This document shows, one piece after another, positions 45,913-54,811 of a stretch of DNA of 64,000 nucleotides. Source of the DNA: Alistipes muris. GTDB lineage: Bacteria > Bacteroidota > Bacteroidia > Bacteroidales > Rikenellaceae. The notes under the pieces were generated by a model. It was not told the DNA's origin and made no database searches. It worked only from the letters and a program-made list of their open reading frames with translations. The translations under genes and the position numbers were made by a program. Positions within the stretch are counted from its first letter, which is position 1. Each line of letters begins with the position of its first letter. The stretch is taken from assembly GCF_943193205.1 (NCBI RefSeq), contig NZ_CALPDD010000001.1, forward strand, positions 247,420-311,419, written 5' to 3'.

Positions 45913-47103
45913 CTACACCTCGATGTCGACGTCGAACAACTCGTGCCAGGGAAGCCCCTGCGGCCCGAGCTCGGCGAGGAACGGATCGGGATCGAACTCC
46001 TCGACGTTGAAGACCCCGGCGCCGCGCCACAGCCCCTTGGCCCACATGGAAGCACCCAACGCGGCGGGCACGCCGGTGGTGAAGCTGACGGCCTGCGTAC
46101 CGGTCTCCTTGAAAGCGGTTTCGTGGTCGCAGTTGTTGTAGATATAATAGGTCCGCTCCCTGCCGTCCTTCACACCGCGGATGCGGCACCCGATGGAAGT
46201 CTGCCCGTGGTAATTGGCGCCCAACGACTTGGGGTCGGGCAACACGGCCTTGAGGAACTGGATGGGGACGATCTCGACGCCGTTGTAAAGGATGGGGTCG
46301 ATGCGGGCCATGCCGATGTTCTGAATGACGCGCAGGTGCGTGAGGTACTCCTGCCCGAAAGTCATCCAGAAACGGGCACGGCGGATAGTCGGATAATTCT
46401 TGACGAGCGACTCCAGCTCCTCATGGTAGATGACGTAGGATTCGCGCTCGCCGATGCCGGGATAATTGAGCGGCCGGTGGATTTCGTGGGGCTCGGTGAC
46501 GACCCACTTGCCGTTCTCGAAGTAACGCCCCTTCTGGGTGACCTCGCGGATGTTGATTTCGGGGTTGAAATTGGTGGCGAAAGCCATCCCGTGGTTACCG
46601 GCGTTGCAATCGACGATGTCGAGGTAATGGATTTCGTCGAAATGATGCTTGGCGGCGTAGGCGGTGAAGATGGCCGTGACGCCCGGGTCGAAACCGCAGC
46701 CGAGGATAGCGGTGAGCCCGGCAGCCTTGAACCGGTCCTGATAAGCCCACTGCCACGAATACTCGAAATGCGCCTCGTCCTTGGGCTCGTAATTGGCCGT
46801 ATCGAGGTAATTGCACCCGCACTCGAGGCAGGCATCCATGATGGTGAGGTCCTGGTACGGCAGGGCGACGTTGACGACGATGTCGGGCTTGAACGCCCGG
46901 AACAATTCGCACAGCTCGGCGACGCTGTCGGCGTCGACCTGCGCGGTCTTGACCCGTCCCCCGCCGATGGCGGCGGCCACGGCGTCGCATTTGGATTTGG
47001 TGCGGCTGGCGAGCATCACGTCGGTGAAGACGGGATTGGCGGCGATCTTCTGCGTGACGACCGTCCCGACACCCCCCGCGCCGATAATCAAGGCTTTACA
47101 CAT
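45913..47103 (-). CDS. Carboxynorspermidine/carboxyspermidine dehydrogenase
   Basis: A 396-residue saccharopine-dehydrogenase-family enzyme. The Rossmann loop GAGGVGTVV is at 8-16, VNVALPYQDLTIMDAC and CGFDPGVTAIF follow, and the C-terminal part has FNVEEFDPDPF. It condenses aspartate semialdehyde with putrescine (or diaminopropane) using NADPH. Together with NspC it forms the alternative spermidine pathway. It has its own promoter and ends in a terminator. Confidence 0.9.
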   Translation of the reverse strand: MCKALIIGAGGVGTVVTQKIAANPVFTDVMLASRTKSKCDAVAAAIGGGRVKTAQVDADSVAELCELFRAFKPDIVVNVALPYQDLTIMDACLECGCNYLDTANYEPKDEAHFEYSWQWAYQDRFKAAGLTAILGCGFDPGVTAIFTAYAAKHHFDEIHYLDIVDCNAGNHGMAFATNFNPEINIREVTQKGRYFENGKWVVTEPHEIHRPLNYPGIGERESYVIYHEELESLVKNYPTIRRARFWMTFGQEYLTHLRVIQNIGMARIDPILYNGVEIVPIQFLKAVLPDPKSLGANYHGQTSIGCRIRGVKDGRERTYYIYNNCDHETAFKETGTQAVSFTTGVPAALGASMWAKGLWRGAGVFNVEEFDPDPFLAELGPQGLPWHELFDVDIEV

Positions 47104-47146
47104 AAACGATATGATTTATAGAAACTGATTTTGCGGTTGACGCCTA

Positions 47147-47178
47147 CAAAAATAGGCGTTTTATTTTGGTAAAACAAA
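47147..47178 (-). promoter_or_regulatory. Promoter of the dehydrogenase gene
   Basis: On the minus strand TTTG (47175-47178), 20 nt, then TATTTTTG (47147-47154). A CGCCTA/TAGGCG hairpin spans the -7 box. It interleaves with the divergent tRNA-Lys promoter. Confidence 0.7.
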
Positions 47179-47195
47179 AATAATCCATACATTTG
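47165..47195 (+). promoter_or_regulatory. tRNA-Lys promoter
   Basis: TTTG (47165-47168), 19 nt, then TACATTTG (47188-47195), 40 nt before the tRNA. Confidence 0.72.
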
Positions 47196-47235
47196 CACCA
47201 CCAAAAAGGGCGCCATGCCCCGATTGGCACACGGA

Positions 47236-47308
47236 GAATCCGTAGCTCAGCAGGTAGAGCACAACACTTTTAATGTTGGGGTCCTGGGTTCGAGCCCCAG
47301 CGGGTTCA
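47236..47308 (+). tRNA. tRNA-Lys (TTT)
   Basis: A 73-nt cloverleaf. Acceptor GAATCCG pairs with CGGGTTC (one G-T). The anticodon stem CAACA/TGTTG encloses CTTTTAA with anticodon TTT. The T arm has GGTTCGAGCC. Discriminator A; CCA is not encoded. Confidence 0.96.
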
Positions 47309-47380
47309 CGGAAGAATCGTCGCTAAACGTTGTAAATCAACCGATAGCGGCGATTTCAGTTTGTATGCCGGCGCACCCCG

Positions 47381-47965
47381 ATGGAAATCAAGAATCTTCT
47401 GACAGCGAAATCGAGAACCGAACTGCGGGAATGGCTGATGCGGAACCATCGGACGGAACGCGAATGCTGGGTGGCGGTGAAACGCGGCAAACCCAAAGAC
47501 GACGGCACTTTCTGGTACGTCGATGCGGTGGAAGAGGCGCTGTGCTTCGGATGGATCGACAGCACCGTCAAAAAAACGGCCGAAGAGATAACCGTGCAGA
47601 AACTCTCGCCCCGAAAAGCCCGGGGCAACTGGACGGAACTGAACAAAGAACGGTGCCGACGGCTGGAACGGCTCGGGCTGATGACCGAAGCGGGCAGAGC
47701 GGTCTGGCCCGACATGTCGGAAAACGGATTCGCCGTCGACGAAGATATTTTACGGGAACTGCAATCCGACCCTGTGCTGTGGGAGAACTACCAGCGGCTG
47801 CCGGAACTCTACAAGCGGGTACGCATAGACCGGATTCAATATCTGAAAGAAGCGCGCCCTGCCCTGTTCCGAAGCCGGCTCGACAAATTCATCGAAAACA
47901 CCCGGAAAGGCACGCTGTACGGAGAGTGGAACGACCACGGAAGGCTGACAACGGCCGAACCCTGA
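47381..47965 (+). CDS. YdeI/OmpD-associated-family protein
   Basis: A 194-residue soluble protein resembling YdeI. Conserved blocks are REWLMRNH, VAVKRGKP, EALCFGWIDS and SPRKARGNWTELN, with a C-terminal ENTRKGTLYG. The family is linked to envelope stress in enterobacteria, but its biochemical role is not known. It lies 72 nt after tRNA-Lys and converges with the DUF1573 gene. Confidence 0.82.
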   Translation: MEIKNLLTAKSRTELREWLMRNHRTERECWVAVKRGKPKDDGTFWYVDAVEEALCFGWIDSTVKKTAEEITVQKLSPRKARGNWTELNKERCRRLERLGLMTEAGRAVWPDMSENGFAVDEDILRELQSDPVLWENYQRLPELYKRVRIDRIQYLKEARPALFRSRLDKFIENTRKGTLYGEWNDHGRLTTAEP

Positions 47966-47983
47966 GTGGTCGGGCGCGCAAAA

Positions 47984-48394
47984 TCACTCGACGTCGGCTT
48001 CGGCGAAAAGCCGGAAAGGCTGTGCGGAGCCTGCGAAAAAGAGGTCGACGCGCTTGAACTGCCAGCCGAACTCCCCGCGCGAATCGAACGACACCTCGAC
48101 AGCCCGGACCTCGCCGGAACGAATCGGCGCGGCATCGTACGAAAGCGAAGTACAACCGCAACTCCTTGTCACAGAAACGATAACGACAGGCCGCGAAGTG
48201 CGGTTCTCGAACCACAAGCGCGACACACCCACCTCGCCCGAATGCAGCCGCCCGAACCGGACGGTATCGCTTCCGCCGCAGCGAAGCACCGAATCGGTCA
48301 GCACGACGGTCCGCCGTGGAGAGACGACCGACGCGCGCCGGGAAGTGCAGGCTGCCGCCAACAAAAAACAAACGAGAATCGCGGCCCGGAACAT
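47984..48394 (-). CDS. DUF1573 lipoprotein
   Basis: A 136-residue protein with a lipoprotein signal (Cys16 in AAAC) and one DUF1573 domain, an immunoglobulin-like fold. WFENRTSRPVVIVSVTRSCGCT carries the characteristic CGC motif. Function is unknown. It follows nusB by 8 nt and is probably in the same transcript. Confidence 0.82.
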   Translation of the reverse strand: MFRAAILVCFLLAAACTSRRASVVSPRRTVVLTDSVLRCGGSDTVRFGRLHSGEVGVSRLWFENRTSRPVVIVSVTRSCGCTSLSYDAAPIRSGEVRAVEVSFDSRGEFGWQFKRVDLFFAGSAQPFRLFAEADVE

Positions 48395-48402
48395 GGCAGG
48401 TC

Positions 48403-49338
48403 TCAGAGCAACCCGCGGCCGGACTTCTTGATACGCCCCTCGGCCGTGAGCGATTCGACGATTTTGTCGAGCACGCCGTTGATGAACGTACTGCTGCCCG
48501 GGGTCGAATAATACTTCGAGATTTCGATCCACTCGTCGAGCGTGACCTTGACGGGAATGGAGGGGAACTCGGTGAGCTCGGCCATGGCGGTGCCGATAAT
48601 GAGGTTGTCCATGAAGACGATGCGCTCGACGTCCCAATTGGAAGTGAACTTCTCGATATAATCCTGGTACTTGTCGTAATTGACCAGCGACTTCTCGAAC
48701 AGCGTCTTGACGAAAGCGGGGTCGTCGTCGCTCTTGAACTTGGACGGAATCTTGAGCTCGCTCTGCGCGGACCGCAGCGAAGCCAGCGACCGCAGCACCA
48801 ACACCAAGATATAGGGCAGGTCGTCGCTCCAAAGGATCGAAATCTCCTCGAGCACGGTATCCAACGCCTCGCAGCACTGCAACTCCTTGAAAAAGTCCTC
48901 GACGAAACGCCGGTCGGCCTCGAACGAAGCGTCCTGCTGCGTCATGTAATCGGTGAAATAATCGCTTTCGACCAACTGCCCGTAGAGCGTGCGGATGAAA
49001 TCGGGATGACGCTCCCACCCCAACTTATGGACCGTCAGATAATCGTTGACGGCGTCGCTGTTGGCGATGATGCGGATGACGGCGTTGTCGACGAACCGCA
49101 TGTTGGGATTGAGGTCCTCGAACGTCGGCAGCTTCTTGGCCTTGGCGATCTCCTGCCGCTGACGGGCATAACGGACCAGCTCGACAGGCAGGGCCAGCAA
49201 CTGGAAGAAAAGATCGTACGACTTGTCGATGGAAGCCATAAGCGTCTTTTCCGAAGCAATCAGGTTGTCGGCGTCCGACTTGAGGTGCGCGAACAGCGCC
49301 TTGGCGACCTTTATACGAAGCAATCTTCTGCTCAACAT
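48403..49338 (-). CDS. nusB: Transcription antitermination factor NusB (long Bacteroidetes form)
   Basis: A 311-residue protein, about twice the length of E. coli NusB. The N-terminus starts RRLLRIKVAKALFAH and the C-terminal half carries the NusB fold (FMDNLIIGTAMAELTEFPSIPVKVTLDEWIEISK, PGSSTFINGVLDK). The long N-terminal extension is usual in Bacteroidetes. It joins NusE and NusG in rRNA antitermination. A TATTTTTG -7 box lies at 49363-49370. Confidence 0.92.
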   Translation of the reverse strand: MLSRRLLRIKVAKALFAHLKSDADNLIASEKTLMASIDKSYDLFFQLLALPVELVRYARQRQEIAKAKKLPTFEDLNPNMRFVDNAVIRIIANSDAVNDYLTVHKLGWERHPDFIRTLYGQLVESDYFTDYMTQQDASFEADRRFVEDFFKELQCCEALDTVLEEISILWSDDLPYILVLVLRSLASLRSAQSELKIPSKFKSDDDPAFVKTLFEKSLVNYDKYQDYIEKFTSNWDVERIVFMDNLIIGTAMAELTEFPSIPVKVTLDEWIEISKYYSTPGSSTFINGVLDKIVESLTAEGRIKKSGRGLL

Positions 49339-49493
49339 AGACGAGAACGTTTTGAACGGCCGCAAAAATACGATTAAAAATTAAGATTCGGAAACGTTCG
49401 GCCGAGAATTATTGCCGGAAAATCCCCTGCCGACAACCGAACGGCCTGTTGTATCATCGCAAAAAAGCATCCTTGATTAGCCCCTCCCCTATC

Positions 49494-49527
49494 GAAAAAA
49501 CAAGTGCGGCCCTGACTGGCCGCACTC
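49494..49527 (-). terminator. Terminator after the DUF2795 gene
   Basis: AGTGCGGCC (49503-49511) pairs with GGCCGCACT (49518-49526), and a T run follows on the minus strand. Confidence 0.85.
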
Positions 49528-49551
49528 GGATTCAGACGGTTGTAAACCCCA

Positions 49552-49773
49552 TCAGTATTCTTCCTCGTTGAAGAAGAAATCGTCCTTGGAAGGATAATCG
49601 GGCCAGATGTCCTCGATAGACTCGTAGATTTCGCCCTCGTCCTCGATCTCCTGCAAATTTTCGAGCACCTCGAGCGGAGCCCCCGAACGCACGGCGTAGT
49701 CGATGAGCTCCTCCTTGGTTGCGGGCCAGGGCGCATCCTCGAGCTTCGAGGCCAATTCAAGTGTCCAGTACAT
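49552..49773 (-). CDS. DUF2795-family small acidic protein
   Basis: A 73-residue, strongly acidic protein conserved almost unchanged across Bacteroidales (starts MYWTLELAS and ends DDFFFNEEEY). The domain is helical with no catalytic residues. Function is unknown. A terminator follows and a 154-nt gap separates it from the cobalamin adenosyltransferase gene. Confidence 0.87.
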   Translation of the reverse strand: MYWTLELASKLEDAPWPATKEELIDYAVRSGAPLEVLENLQEIEDEGEIYESIEDIWPDYPSKDDFFFNEEEY

Positions 49774-49927
49774 AGTTATCAGTCTTTAGAATTCATTCAA
49801 TCAACAAGTTGCACCGCTCGCGCATGCGAACTGCATGACGGGCGATTTGCAAAAATATAAAAAAAACGATAAAAACAAAGATTTTTCACCGGAGATGCAC
49901 CGAACAGCACCCGGCGCGCCGGCCGAA

Positions 49928-50479
49928 TCAAGGAATCCACAGCACCTCCTCGACCCGGAAACGGACCGTCAAGGTACGCCCGAGCAGATAGAAATAGTCC
50001 GACAGGCGGTTCAGCCACACCAGCGCCGAGACGTCGACCCCGAACTCCTGGTCGGCCCGCAGCGCGGCGCGCTCGGCCCGGCGGCACACGGTCCGGCAAA
50101 CGTGGCAGAGCGACACAGCGGGATGGCCGCCCGGCAACGTGAACTTGTCGATAGCCGGAAGCGCCGCCTGCATGGCGTCGATGCGGTTTTCCAGCCATTC
50201 GGTGCAGGCGGGATCCAGCGGCTGCACCTTGTCGCGACCACCCTCGCCCACGGCCAGCAGGGCCTCGACCGTCATCAGCCGCGACAGAATGCGGTTCAGC
50301 TCGTCGCAACGCTCCGCCAACTCCGCGTCCCCGCGCAGGCGGTCGGCCAGCAGGGCCACGAAAGACGCCAGCTCGTCGACCGAACCGTAGGCTTCCACCC
50401 GCGAATCGGTCTTGAAAACCCGTTCTCCCCCGATAAGCGAGGTCGTACCCCGGTCGCCCGTCTTGGTATATACCTTCAT
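49928..50479 (-). CDS. PduO-type cob(I)alamin adenosyltransferase
   Basis: A 183-residue enzyme that makes adenosylcobalamin from cob(I)alamin and ATP. KVYTKTGDRGTTSL near the start is the ATP-binding signature, VEAYGSVDELAS and the C-terminal CRRAER and LNRLSDYFYLLGR are the other conserved blocks. It overlaps the preceding hypothetical gene by 4 nt, so it belongs to the miaA operon. It can serve B12-dependent methylmalonyl-CoA mutase. Confidence 0.93.
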   Translation of the reverse strand: MKVYTKTGDRGTTSLIGGERVFKTDSRVEAYGSVDELASFVALLADRLRGDAELAERCDELNRILSRLMTVEALLAVGEGGRDKVQPLDPACTEWLENRIDAMQAALPAIDKFTLPGGHPAVSLCHVCRTVCRRAERAALRADQEFGVDVSALVWLNRLSDYFYLLGRTLTVRFRVEEVLWIP

Positions 50480-50988
50480 AACATAAAATGTTGTTTCGGC
50501 AAACGGTTGTTGAACAGCAACAAACATGCCCGGTTATCGACCGACGTGGAACCGTGCGCCGCCACGAGCTGCCGACAAAGCAACTGCCGCTCGCGGCCCC
50601 GGCAAGGTTCCAGCACGGCCACCGCAGCCCCTGTTTCGGCCGCACGCCCGACCAGCGCGAGCACCTCGGCATGCGGAAGTTCACGCGTCAGCACATACAA
50701 TTCGCCCTCGGCCCGGTTCAGCCCGAACGCCCGGTATCCCTCGTGAATGGCAAGATTCTGCAACTGCACGGCCGGACGTTCGGCGACGCCGGATTCCCGC
50801 AAGGCCCGGAAAAGCGCCCGGTCACCCGGCATGAGCGCCGACCGCATGAAAACCTCGCGCACGAGCGCATAGACGAAAGGCGAATGGACACCGTGGCCGC
50901 GGAAATGCCGCGCCCGCACGAACCTGCTGCGGACGGCCGCCAGCCGCTCCGCCAATCGCTGCCCGAAACGATGTCCAGCCGAACCCAT
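50476..50988 (-). CDS. Conserved hypothetical protein
   Basis: A 170-residue basic protein whose HGVHSPFVYALVREV motif is typical of a Bacteroidetes protein family, some members of which are methyltransferase-like. No SAM-binding loop is visible in this short version, so the role is unknown. The start at 50988 lies 2 nt after the flavoprotein stop and the stop overlaps the adenosyltransferase start, so position supports a real gene. Open frame upstream is antisense-like shadow. Confidence 0.68.
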   Translation of the reverse strand: MGSAGHRFGQRLAERLAAVRSRFVRARHFRGHGVHSPFVYALVREVFMRSALMPGDRALFRALRESGVAERPAVQLQNLAIHEGYRAFGLNRAEGELYVLTRELPHAEVLALVGRAAETGAAVAVLEPCRGRERQLLCRQLVAAHGSTSVDNRACLLLFNNRLPKQHFML

Positions 50989-50990
50989 CC

Positions 50991-52280
50991 CTACTTTTTC
51001 AGCATGCCGGCCAGCCGTCCGGTCGAAAAGGCGATCTGAAGGTTGTAGCCGCCCGTATTGGCGTCGAGGTCGAGCACCTCGCCCGCGAAATAAAGCCCCT
51101 GGACCTTGCGCGATTCCATCGTATAGGGATTCACCTCGTCGCACCGCACGCCCCCGGCCGTCGTCACGGCGAACTCGAAAGGCGCATAATCGGTTATGGG
51201 GAAAGTCAGCCCCTTGAGGGTCCGGATCAATCGGTCGACCTCCGCGTCGGTCAGCTTCGACAGGTAATTCTTGGAATGGATGTCGACCTCCTGCGCCAGC
51301 GGCATGACCAGCGCCTTGGGAACCAGCTTGCGCAGCAGCTCGCCGAAGAATTCGGTCGGCTCCATTTCGGCCCGCTCGCGGGCGATGCGCTCGCGCAGTA
51401 TCTCCTCGGTCAGGGCAGGTTTCAAATCGACAACGAGCTTCACCCGCTTCTGCTCGATCAGCGCATCGACCGCATCGCGGCTCACGCGCAACGCGACGGC
51501 CCCTTCGATTCCGCGCTCCGAAAAACCCAGCTCGCCGAACTCCTCGCGGACCGCCTCGTTGTCGACGTACAGCACCGCGCGGACATTCCGCAACAACAAC
51601 CCGTGCAGAAACTTCATCTGCGGATGCGACGTAACGAGCGGCGTGAGCGACGGCCGCAGCGATTCTATCGTATGGCCGAGGTCGGCCGCGAAAGCGTAGC
51701 CGTCGCCCGTGGAGCCGGTCGCCGGATAGGAGACGCCCCCGGTCGTGAGGATGACCCGCTCGCACTCCTCCTTGCGCTCGAAACCGCGCTTGTTCCTGTA
51801 GCGCACGCCGTAGACCCGGCTGCCGAGGGTCAGCACGGCCGTCACCCGGGTATCGTACATGATTCGCACCCCGTTGTCGACGCAATATTCGAGCAGCGCA
51901 TTGGCGATGTCCCACGCCTTGCCGCTGCGCGGAAAGACACGCTCGCCGCGCTCGGTGTCGAGTTTGACCCCCTGCCGCTCGAAGAAGCGGATGGTCGCCC
52001 GGTTGTTGAACTCGGCGAAAGCCGGAGCGAAAAACTCGGCGTTGGTGCGTATCTGCCGGGCGAATTCCTCGGGCGGACGGGCATTGGTCACGTTGCAGCG
52101 ACCCTTGCCCGAAATGCGGACCTTGCGGCCCGACTTCTCCATTTTCTCCAGCAGCAGCACCCGTTTGCCACTGCGCGCCGCAGTTCCTGCGGCCATCATG
52201 CCCGCGGCCCCCGCCCCGACGACGATGACGTCGTAGGGCTGCCGTTCGGCGGGCTGTTTTATATCGGTTTCCATATTCAT
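50991..52280 (-). CDS. HI0933-family FAD-dependent oxidoreductase
   Basis: A 429-residue flavoprotein. VIVVGAGAAGMMAA is the dinucleotide-binding loop (residues 18-31), ISGKGRCNVTN is the family motif, and TAGGVRCDEVN with GLYFAGEVLDLDANTGGYN closes the FAD site. Related proteins include BaiN, but most have unknown substrates. It follows miaA by 18 nt in the same operon. Confidence 0.9.
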   Translation of the reverse strand: MNMETDIKQPAERQPYDVIVVGAGAAGMMAAGTAARSGKRVLLLEKMEKSGRKVRISGKGRCNVTNARPPEEFARQIRTNAEFFAPAFAEFNNRATIRFFERQGVKLDTERGERVFPRSGKAWDIANALLEYCVDNGVRIMYDTRVTAVLTLGSRVYGVRYRNKRGFERKEECERVILTTGGVSYPATGSTGDGYAFAADLGHTIESLRPSLTPLVTSHPQMKFLHGLLLRNVRAVLYVDNEAVREEFGELGFSERGIEGAVALRVSRDAVDALIEQKRVKLVVDLKPALTEEILRERIARERAEMEPTEFFGELLRKLVPKALVMPLAQEVDIHSKNYLSKLTDAEVDRLIRTLKGLTFPITDYAPFEFAVTTAGGVRCDEVNPYTMESRKVQGLYFAGEVLDLDANTGGYNLQIAFSTGRLAGMLKK

Positions 52281-52298
52281 AAAAGTCGTTCTGACGAA

Positions 52299-53204
52299 TC
52301 ACTCGCCCCGGAGAAACGCGTCGATACGCTCCGAAGCCTGCGCCACCGCATCGCCGTGCATGTCGAGCCAGTGAATCGAAGCGTCCTTGCGAAACCAGGT
52401 CATCTGCCGTTTGGCGAACTGACCGATGGCGATTCCTAATTTCTCGACGAACTCGTCGTAGCTGTCGAATTCGTTGTTCAGATAGCGCGCGATAAAACGG
52501 TATTCGAGCCCGAGGTTGTAAAAGGCTTCGTAGCTGACGCCCGCTTCGAGCCCCTGCCGCACCTCGTCGATCATGCCCTGCTCCAAGCGGATGCGCAGGC
52601 GCTCGGCTATCCGCTGCTGCAGGAAGGGCCGCTCCCACGTAACCCCGATTTTCAGCACGTCGTAACGCGGACTGCGGGCCCGGGTCGCCGCGATTTCACG
52701 GCCCGAAAGCGCCACTTCGCACGCACGCACAAGCCGCCGCTTGTTATTGACGTCGAGGAAATCGGGCACCCCGCCGGATTTTTCACGAAGCAGCTGCACC
52801 AGCTCCGCAACGGTCATGGCCTCCAGCCGCTCGCGCAACCGCCCGTCGGGCCCGGCGTCGACCAAATCGTAGCCGTCGGCCACGGCATTGACATAGAGCC
52901 CTGTTCCGCCTACCAAAAAGGGCTGTTTCCCCCGGCCGAGAATATCGTCTATGGCGGCATAGGCCTGCGCCTGATAGTCCGAGAGCGAGAAATAGGTCCC
53001 GGCATCGGCTATGTCGAGCAGGTGGTGCGGCACGGCCTGCCGCTCCCCGGCCGTCACCTTGCCCGAGCAAAGGTCGTAGCCGCGCAGTATCTGCCGCGAA
53101 TCGGCCGAGACGATTTCGCCGCCGTAGCGCCGCGCCAACTCGATCCCCACGGCGCTCTTGCCCGAGGCGTTGGTTCCGACGATGGCTATGAGTTTCGGTT
53201 TCAT
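52299..53204 (-). CDS. miaA: tRNA dimethylallyltransferase MiaA
   Basis: A 301-residue enzyme that adds dimethylallyl to A37 of UNN-reading tRNAs. The P loop is GTNASGKSA (10-18), SADSRQILRGYD and GGTGLYVNAVADG follow, and FAKRQMTWFRKD is the late signature. The start at 53204 agrees with the family N-terminus. It heads a four-gene minus-strand operon. Two promoters lie upstream: one from the dispersed element and a nearer TATCTTTG. Confidence 0.95.
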   Translation of the reverse strand: MKPKLIAIVGTNASGKSAVGIELARRYGGEIVSADSRQILRGYDLCSGKVTAGERQAVPHHLLDIADAGTYFSLSDYQAQAYAAIDDILGRGKQPFLVGGTGLYVNAVADGYDLVDAGPDGRLRERLEAMTVAELVQLLREKSGGVPDFLDVNNKRRLVRACEVALSGREIAATRARSPRYDVLKIGVTWERPFLQQRIAERLRIRLEQGMIDEVRQGLEAGVSYEAFYNLGLEYRFIARYLNNEFDSYDEFVEKLGIAIGQFAKRQMTWFRKDASIHWLDMHGDAVAQASERIDAFLRGE

Positions 53205-53312
53205 GGGTTGCAAATCTTCCGTCAAAGAAAGACAAAGATACGATAAATAAAGTAAAAGGTGAAAGGTATTTTTCAAATCTCCATGTACGGGACAAAGTAT
53301 TTTGGGCGAAGC

Positions 53313-53379
53313 CAAAGATAGCGCAAGTCGAGAGCAATGCCAAATTTATTTTGAGCCTTGCCGAAATGCAGCCTATCTT
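53313..53379 (-). repeat. 64-bp hairpin/promoter element, copy C
   Basis: On the minus strand it runs from AAGATA (53374-53379) to TATCTTTG (53313-53320), 65 bp between the boundary motifs. The hairpin has arms GCAAGGC-T-CAAAAT and ATTTG-GCATTGC with the same bulged T. The right arm supplies TTTG (53341-53344), exactly 20 nt from the -7 box. Confidence 0.6.
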
Positions 53380-53487
53380 CGGCAAAGACCGGAGCTATTT
53401 TTCATACCCCGCTGCGGACTTTCCGTACTACCCCGAGCCCAAGCGCGGCACCTTTTTTGCGCGGCAGGCCGAAAAAACGCACGAAAA

Positions 53488-54219
53488 ATGAAACCGGAGC
53501 AACAACCGACGGCCGCGGAGACCCCCTCCGCAAAAGGTCCGCAGCCGATCCTCCGTTCGGCATTCTATCTGCTCGCAGGCATCGGTGCGGCGACGGCCAC
53601 GCTGTGTCTGCTGGGGCACAAACATACCAACCGGGCACTCCGGACGGGCATCAGGACCCTGCCGGTGCTGCTGCCCGTCCTGCTCGAATACCGCCACGGC
53701 CGGAAATCCGCACCCGCGGCCCTGAAACCGCAGCGAAGCACCGCATACCGGATTTGGGCCTACGTCCTGCCGACGCTGCTGTGTCTGGCGCTGGGAGCCC
53801 TCGCGGGATGGCTTCAGCGCGATTCTATCACGGAGTGGTACCCCACCCTGCTGAAATCGGCAGCCACGCCGCCGAACATCCTTTTCCCTATCGTGTGGGG
53901 CGTTCTCTATCTGCTGATGGGCATTTCGGCGGGCCGCATTCTGACCGCGCCCGCAGGCAACCGCGGCGAAGTGATGACGATATGGGGCATTCAGCTGGGA
54001 TTCAATTTCCTATGGAGCATCCTTTTCTTCGTGGCGCGCAGTCCGCTTTTGGGGATGATCGGTATCGTCTCCCTGGACGCACTGGTGATGCTCTACATCG
54101 CCCACAGCTACCGCATCCGGCGCGACGCGGCCTGGCTGTTCGTCCCCTATCTGGTCTGGATTCTCTACGCCACCTATCTCAACGCCCGGATTCTGGCGCT
54201 GAACGGCCCGGGCATCTGA
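53488..54219 (+). CDS. TspO/MBR-family membrane protein with an N-terminal extension
   Basis: A 243-residue protein whose last 150 residues form a five-helix TspO domain. TPPNILFPIVWGVLYLLMGIS and the later NFLWSILFF and WILYATYLNARI are diagnostic. TspO proteins bind porphyrins and affect stress responses. The first 90 residues add one or two further membrane segments, which is unusual. ATG 53488 is chosen because AT-poor, structured DNA precedes it; a shorter start inside is possible. Confidence 0.87.
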   Translation: MKPEQQPTAAETPSAKGPQPILRSAFYLLAGIGAATATLCLLGHKHTNRALRTGIRTLPVLLPVLLEYRHGRKSAPAALKPQRSTAYRIWAYVLPTLLCLALGALAGWLQRDSITEWYPTLLKSAATPPNILFPIVWGVLYLLMGISAGRILTAPAGNRGEVMTIWGIQLGFNFLWSILFFVARSPLLGMIGIVSLDALVMLYIAHSYRIRRDAAWLFVPYLVWILYATYLNARILALNGPGI

Positions 54220-54225
54220 CGCGCG

Positions 54226-54717
54226 CTACATCGGGCGGCTGAGTTCGGCCACCGAAGCGCGGACAAAGGCGATGAGGTCCTGCGGCGCAAGCTTCAGCTG
54301 CAAGCCGCGCACCCCTGCGCTTATGTAGATGAACGGCTGTCCGAGAGCCGTGGCATGGATGAACGTCGGCAGCGCTTTCTTCATGCCGACGGGCGAACAG
54401 CCGCCCCGGATATAACCCGTCGAGGGCAGCAGCTCCTTCATGGGAATCAACTCGGCCTTCTTGTTGCCCGAGACCCGGGCCGCCGCCTTGAGGTCGACCT
54501 CGTGGTCGCCGGGAACCACGCAGACGAAAAGCCCCGACCGGTCGCCCCGCAGGACCAGCGTTTTGAACACGCTCCCGATAGGCTCGCCGAGCTGCTCGGC
54601 CACATGCGTCGCCGCCAGATGCTCCTCGTCGACCGCATACGGCACCAGCTCATAGGCGATTCCGGCCCGGTCGAGCAGGCGGGCGGCGTTGGTCTTTTCT
54701 ATCTTCGCACGGTTCAT
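54226..54717 (-). CDS. ybaK: Cys-tRNA(Pro)/Cys-tRNA(Cys) deacylase YbaK
   Basis: A 163-residue editing-domain protein that clears mischarged Cys-tRNA(Pro). KTNAARLLDRAGIAYEL begins it, VFKTLVLRGD holds the catalytic lysine, VPGDHEVDLK and YIRGGCSPVGMKK complete the site. Start 54717 fits the family, with a TACCTTTG -7 box at 54738-54745 on the minus strand. It converges with tspO and is divergent from the HAD gene. Confidence 0.93.
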   Translation of the reverse strand: MNRAKIEKTNAARLLDRAGIAYELVPYAVDEEHLAATHVAEQLGEPIGSVFKTLVLRGDRSGLFVCVVPGDHEVDLKAAARVSGNKKAELIPMKELLPSTGYIRGGCSPVGMKKALPTFIHATALGQPFIYISAGVRGLQLKLAPQDLIAFVRASVAELSRPM

Positions 54718-54811
54718 GGTTCCGGAAGTTTGCGGCGCAAAGGTACGGCTAATTCCGCAGAAACACACACCGCGCCACCGGGTCCGAGAAATTTTTCACT
54801 ACCTTTGCCGT

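Noticed and set aside
50476..52638. 720-codon minus-strand frame
   Set aside because: Only the last 170 residues fit a Bacteroidetes protein family; the rest is an alternate frame of the flavoprotein and miaA.
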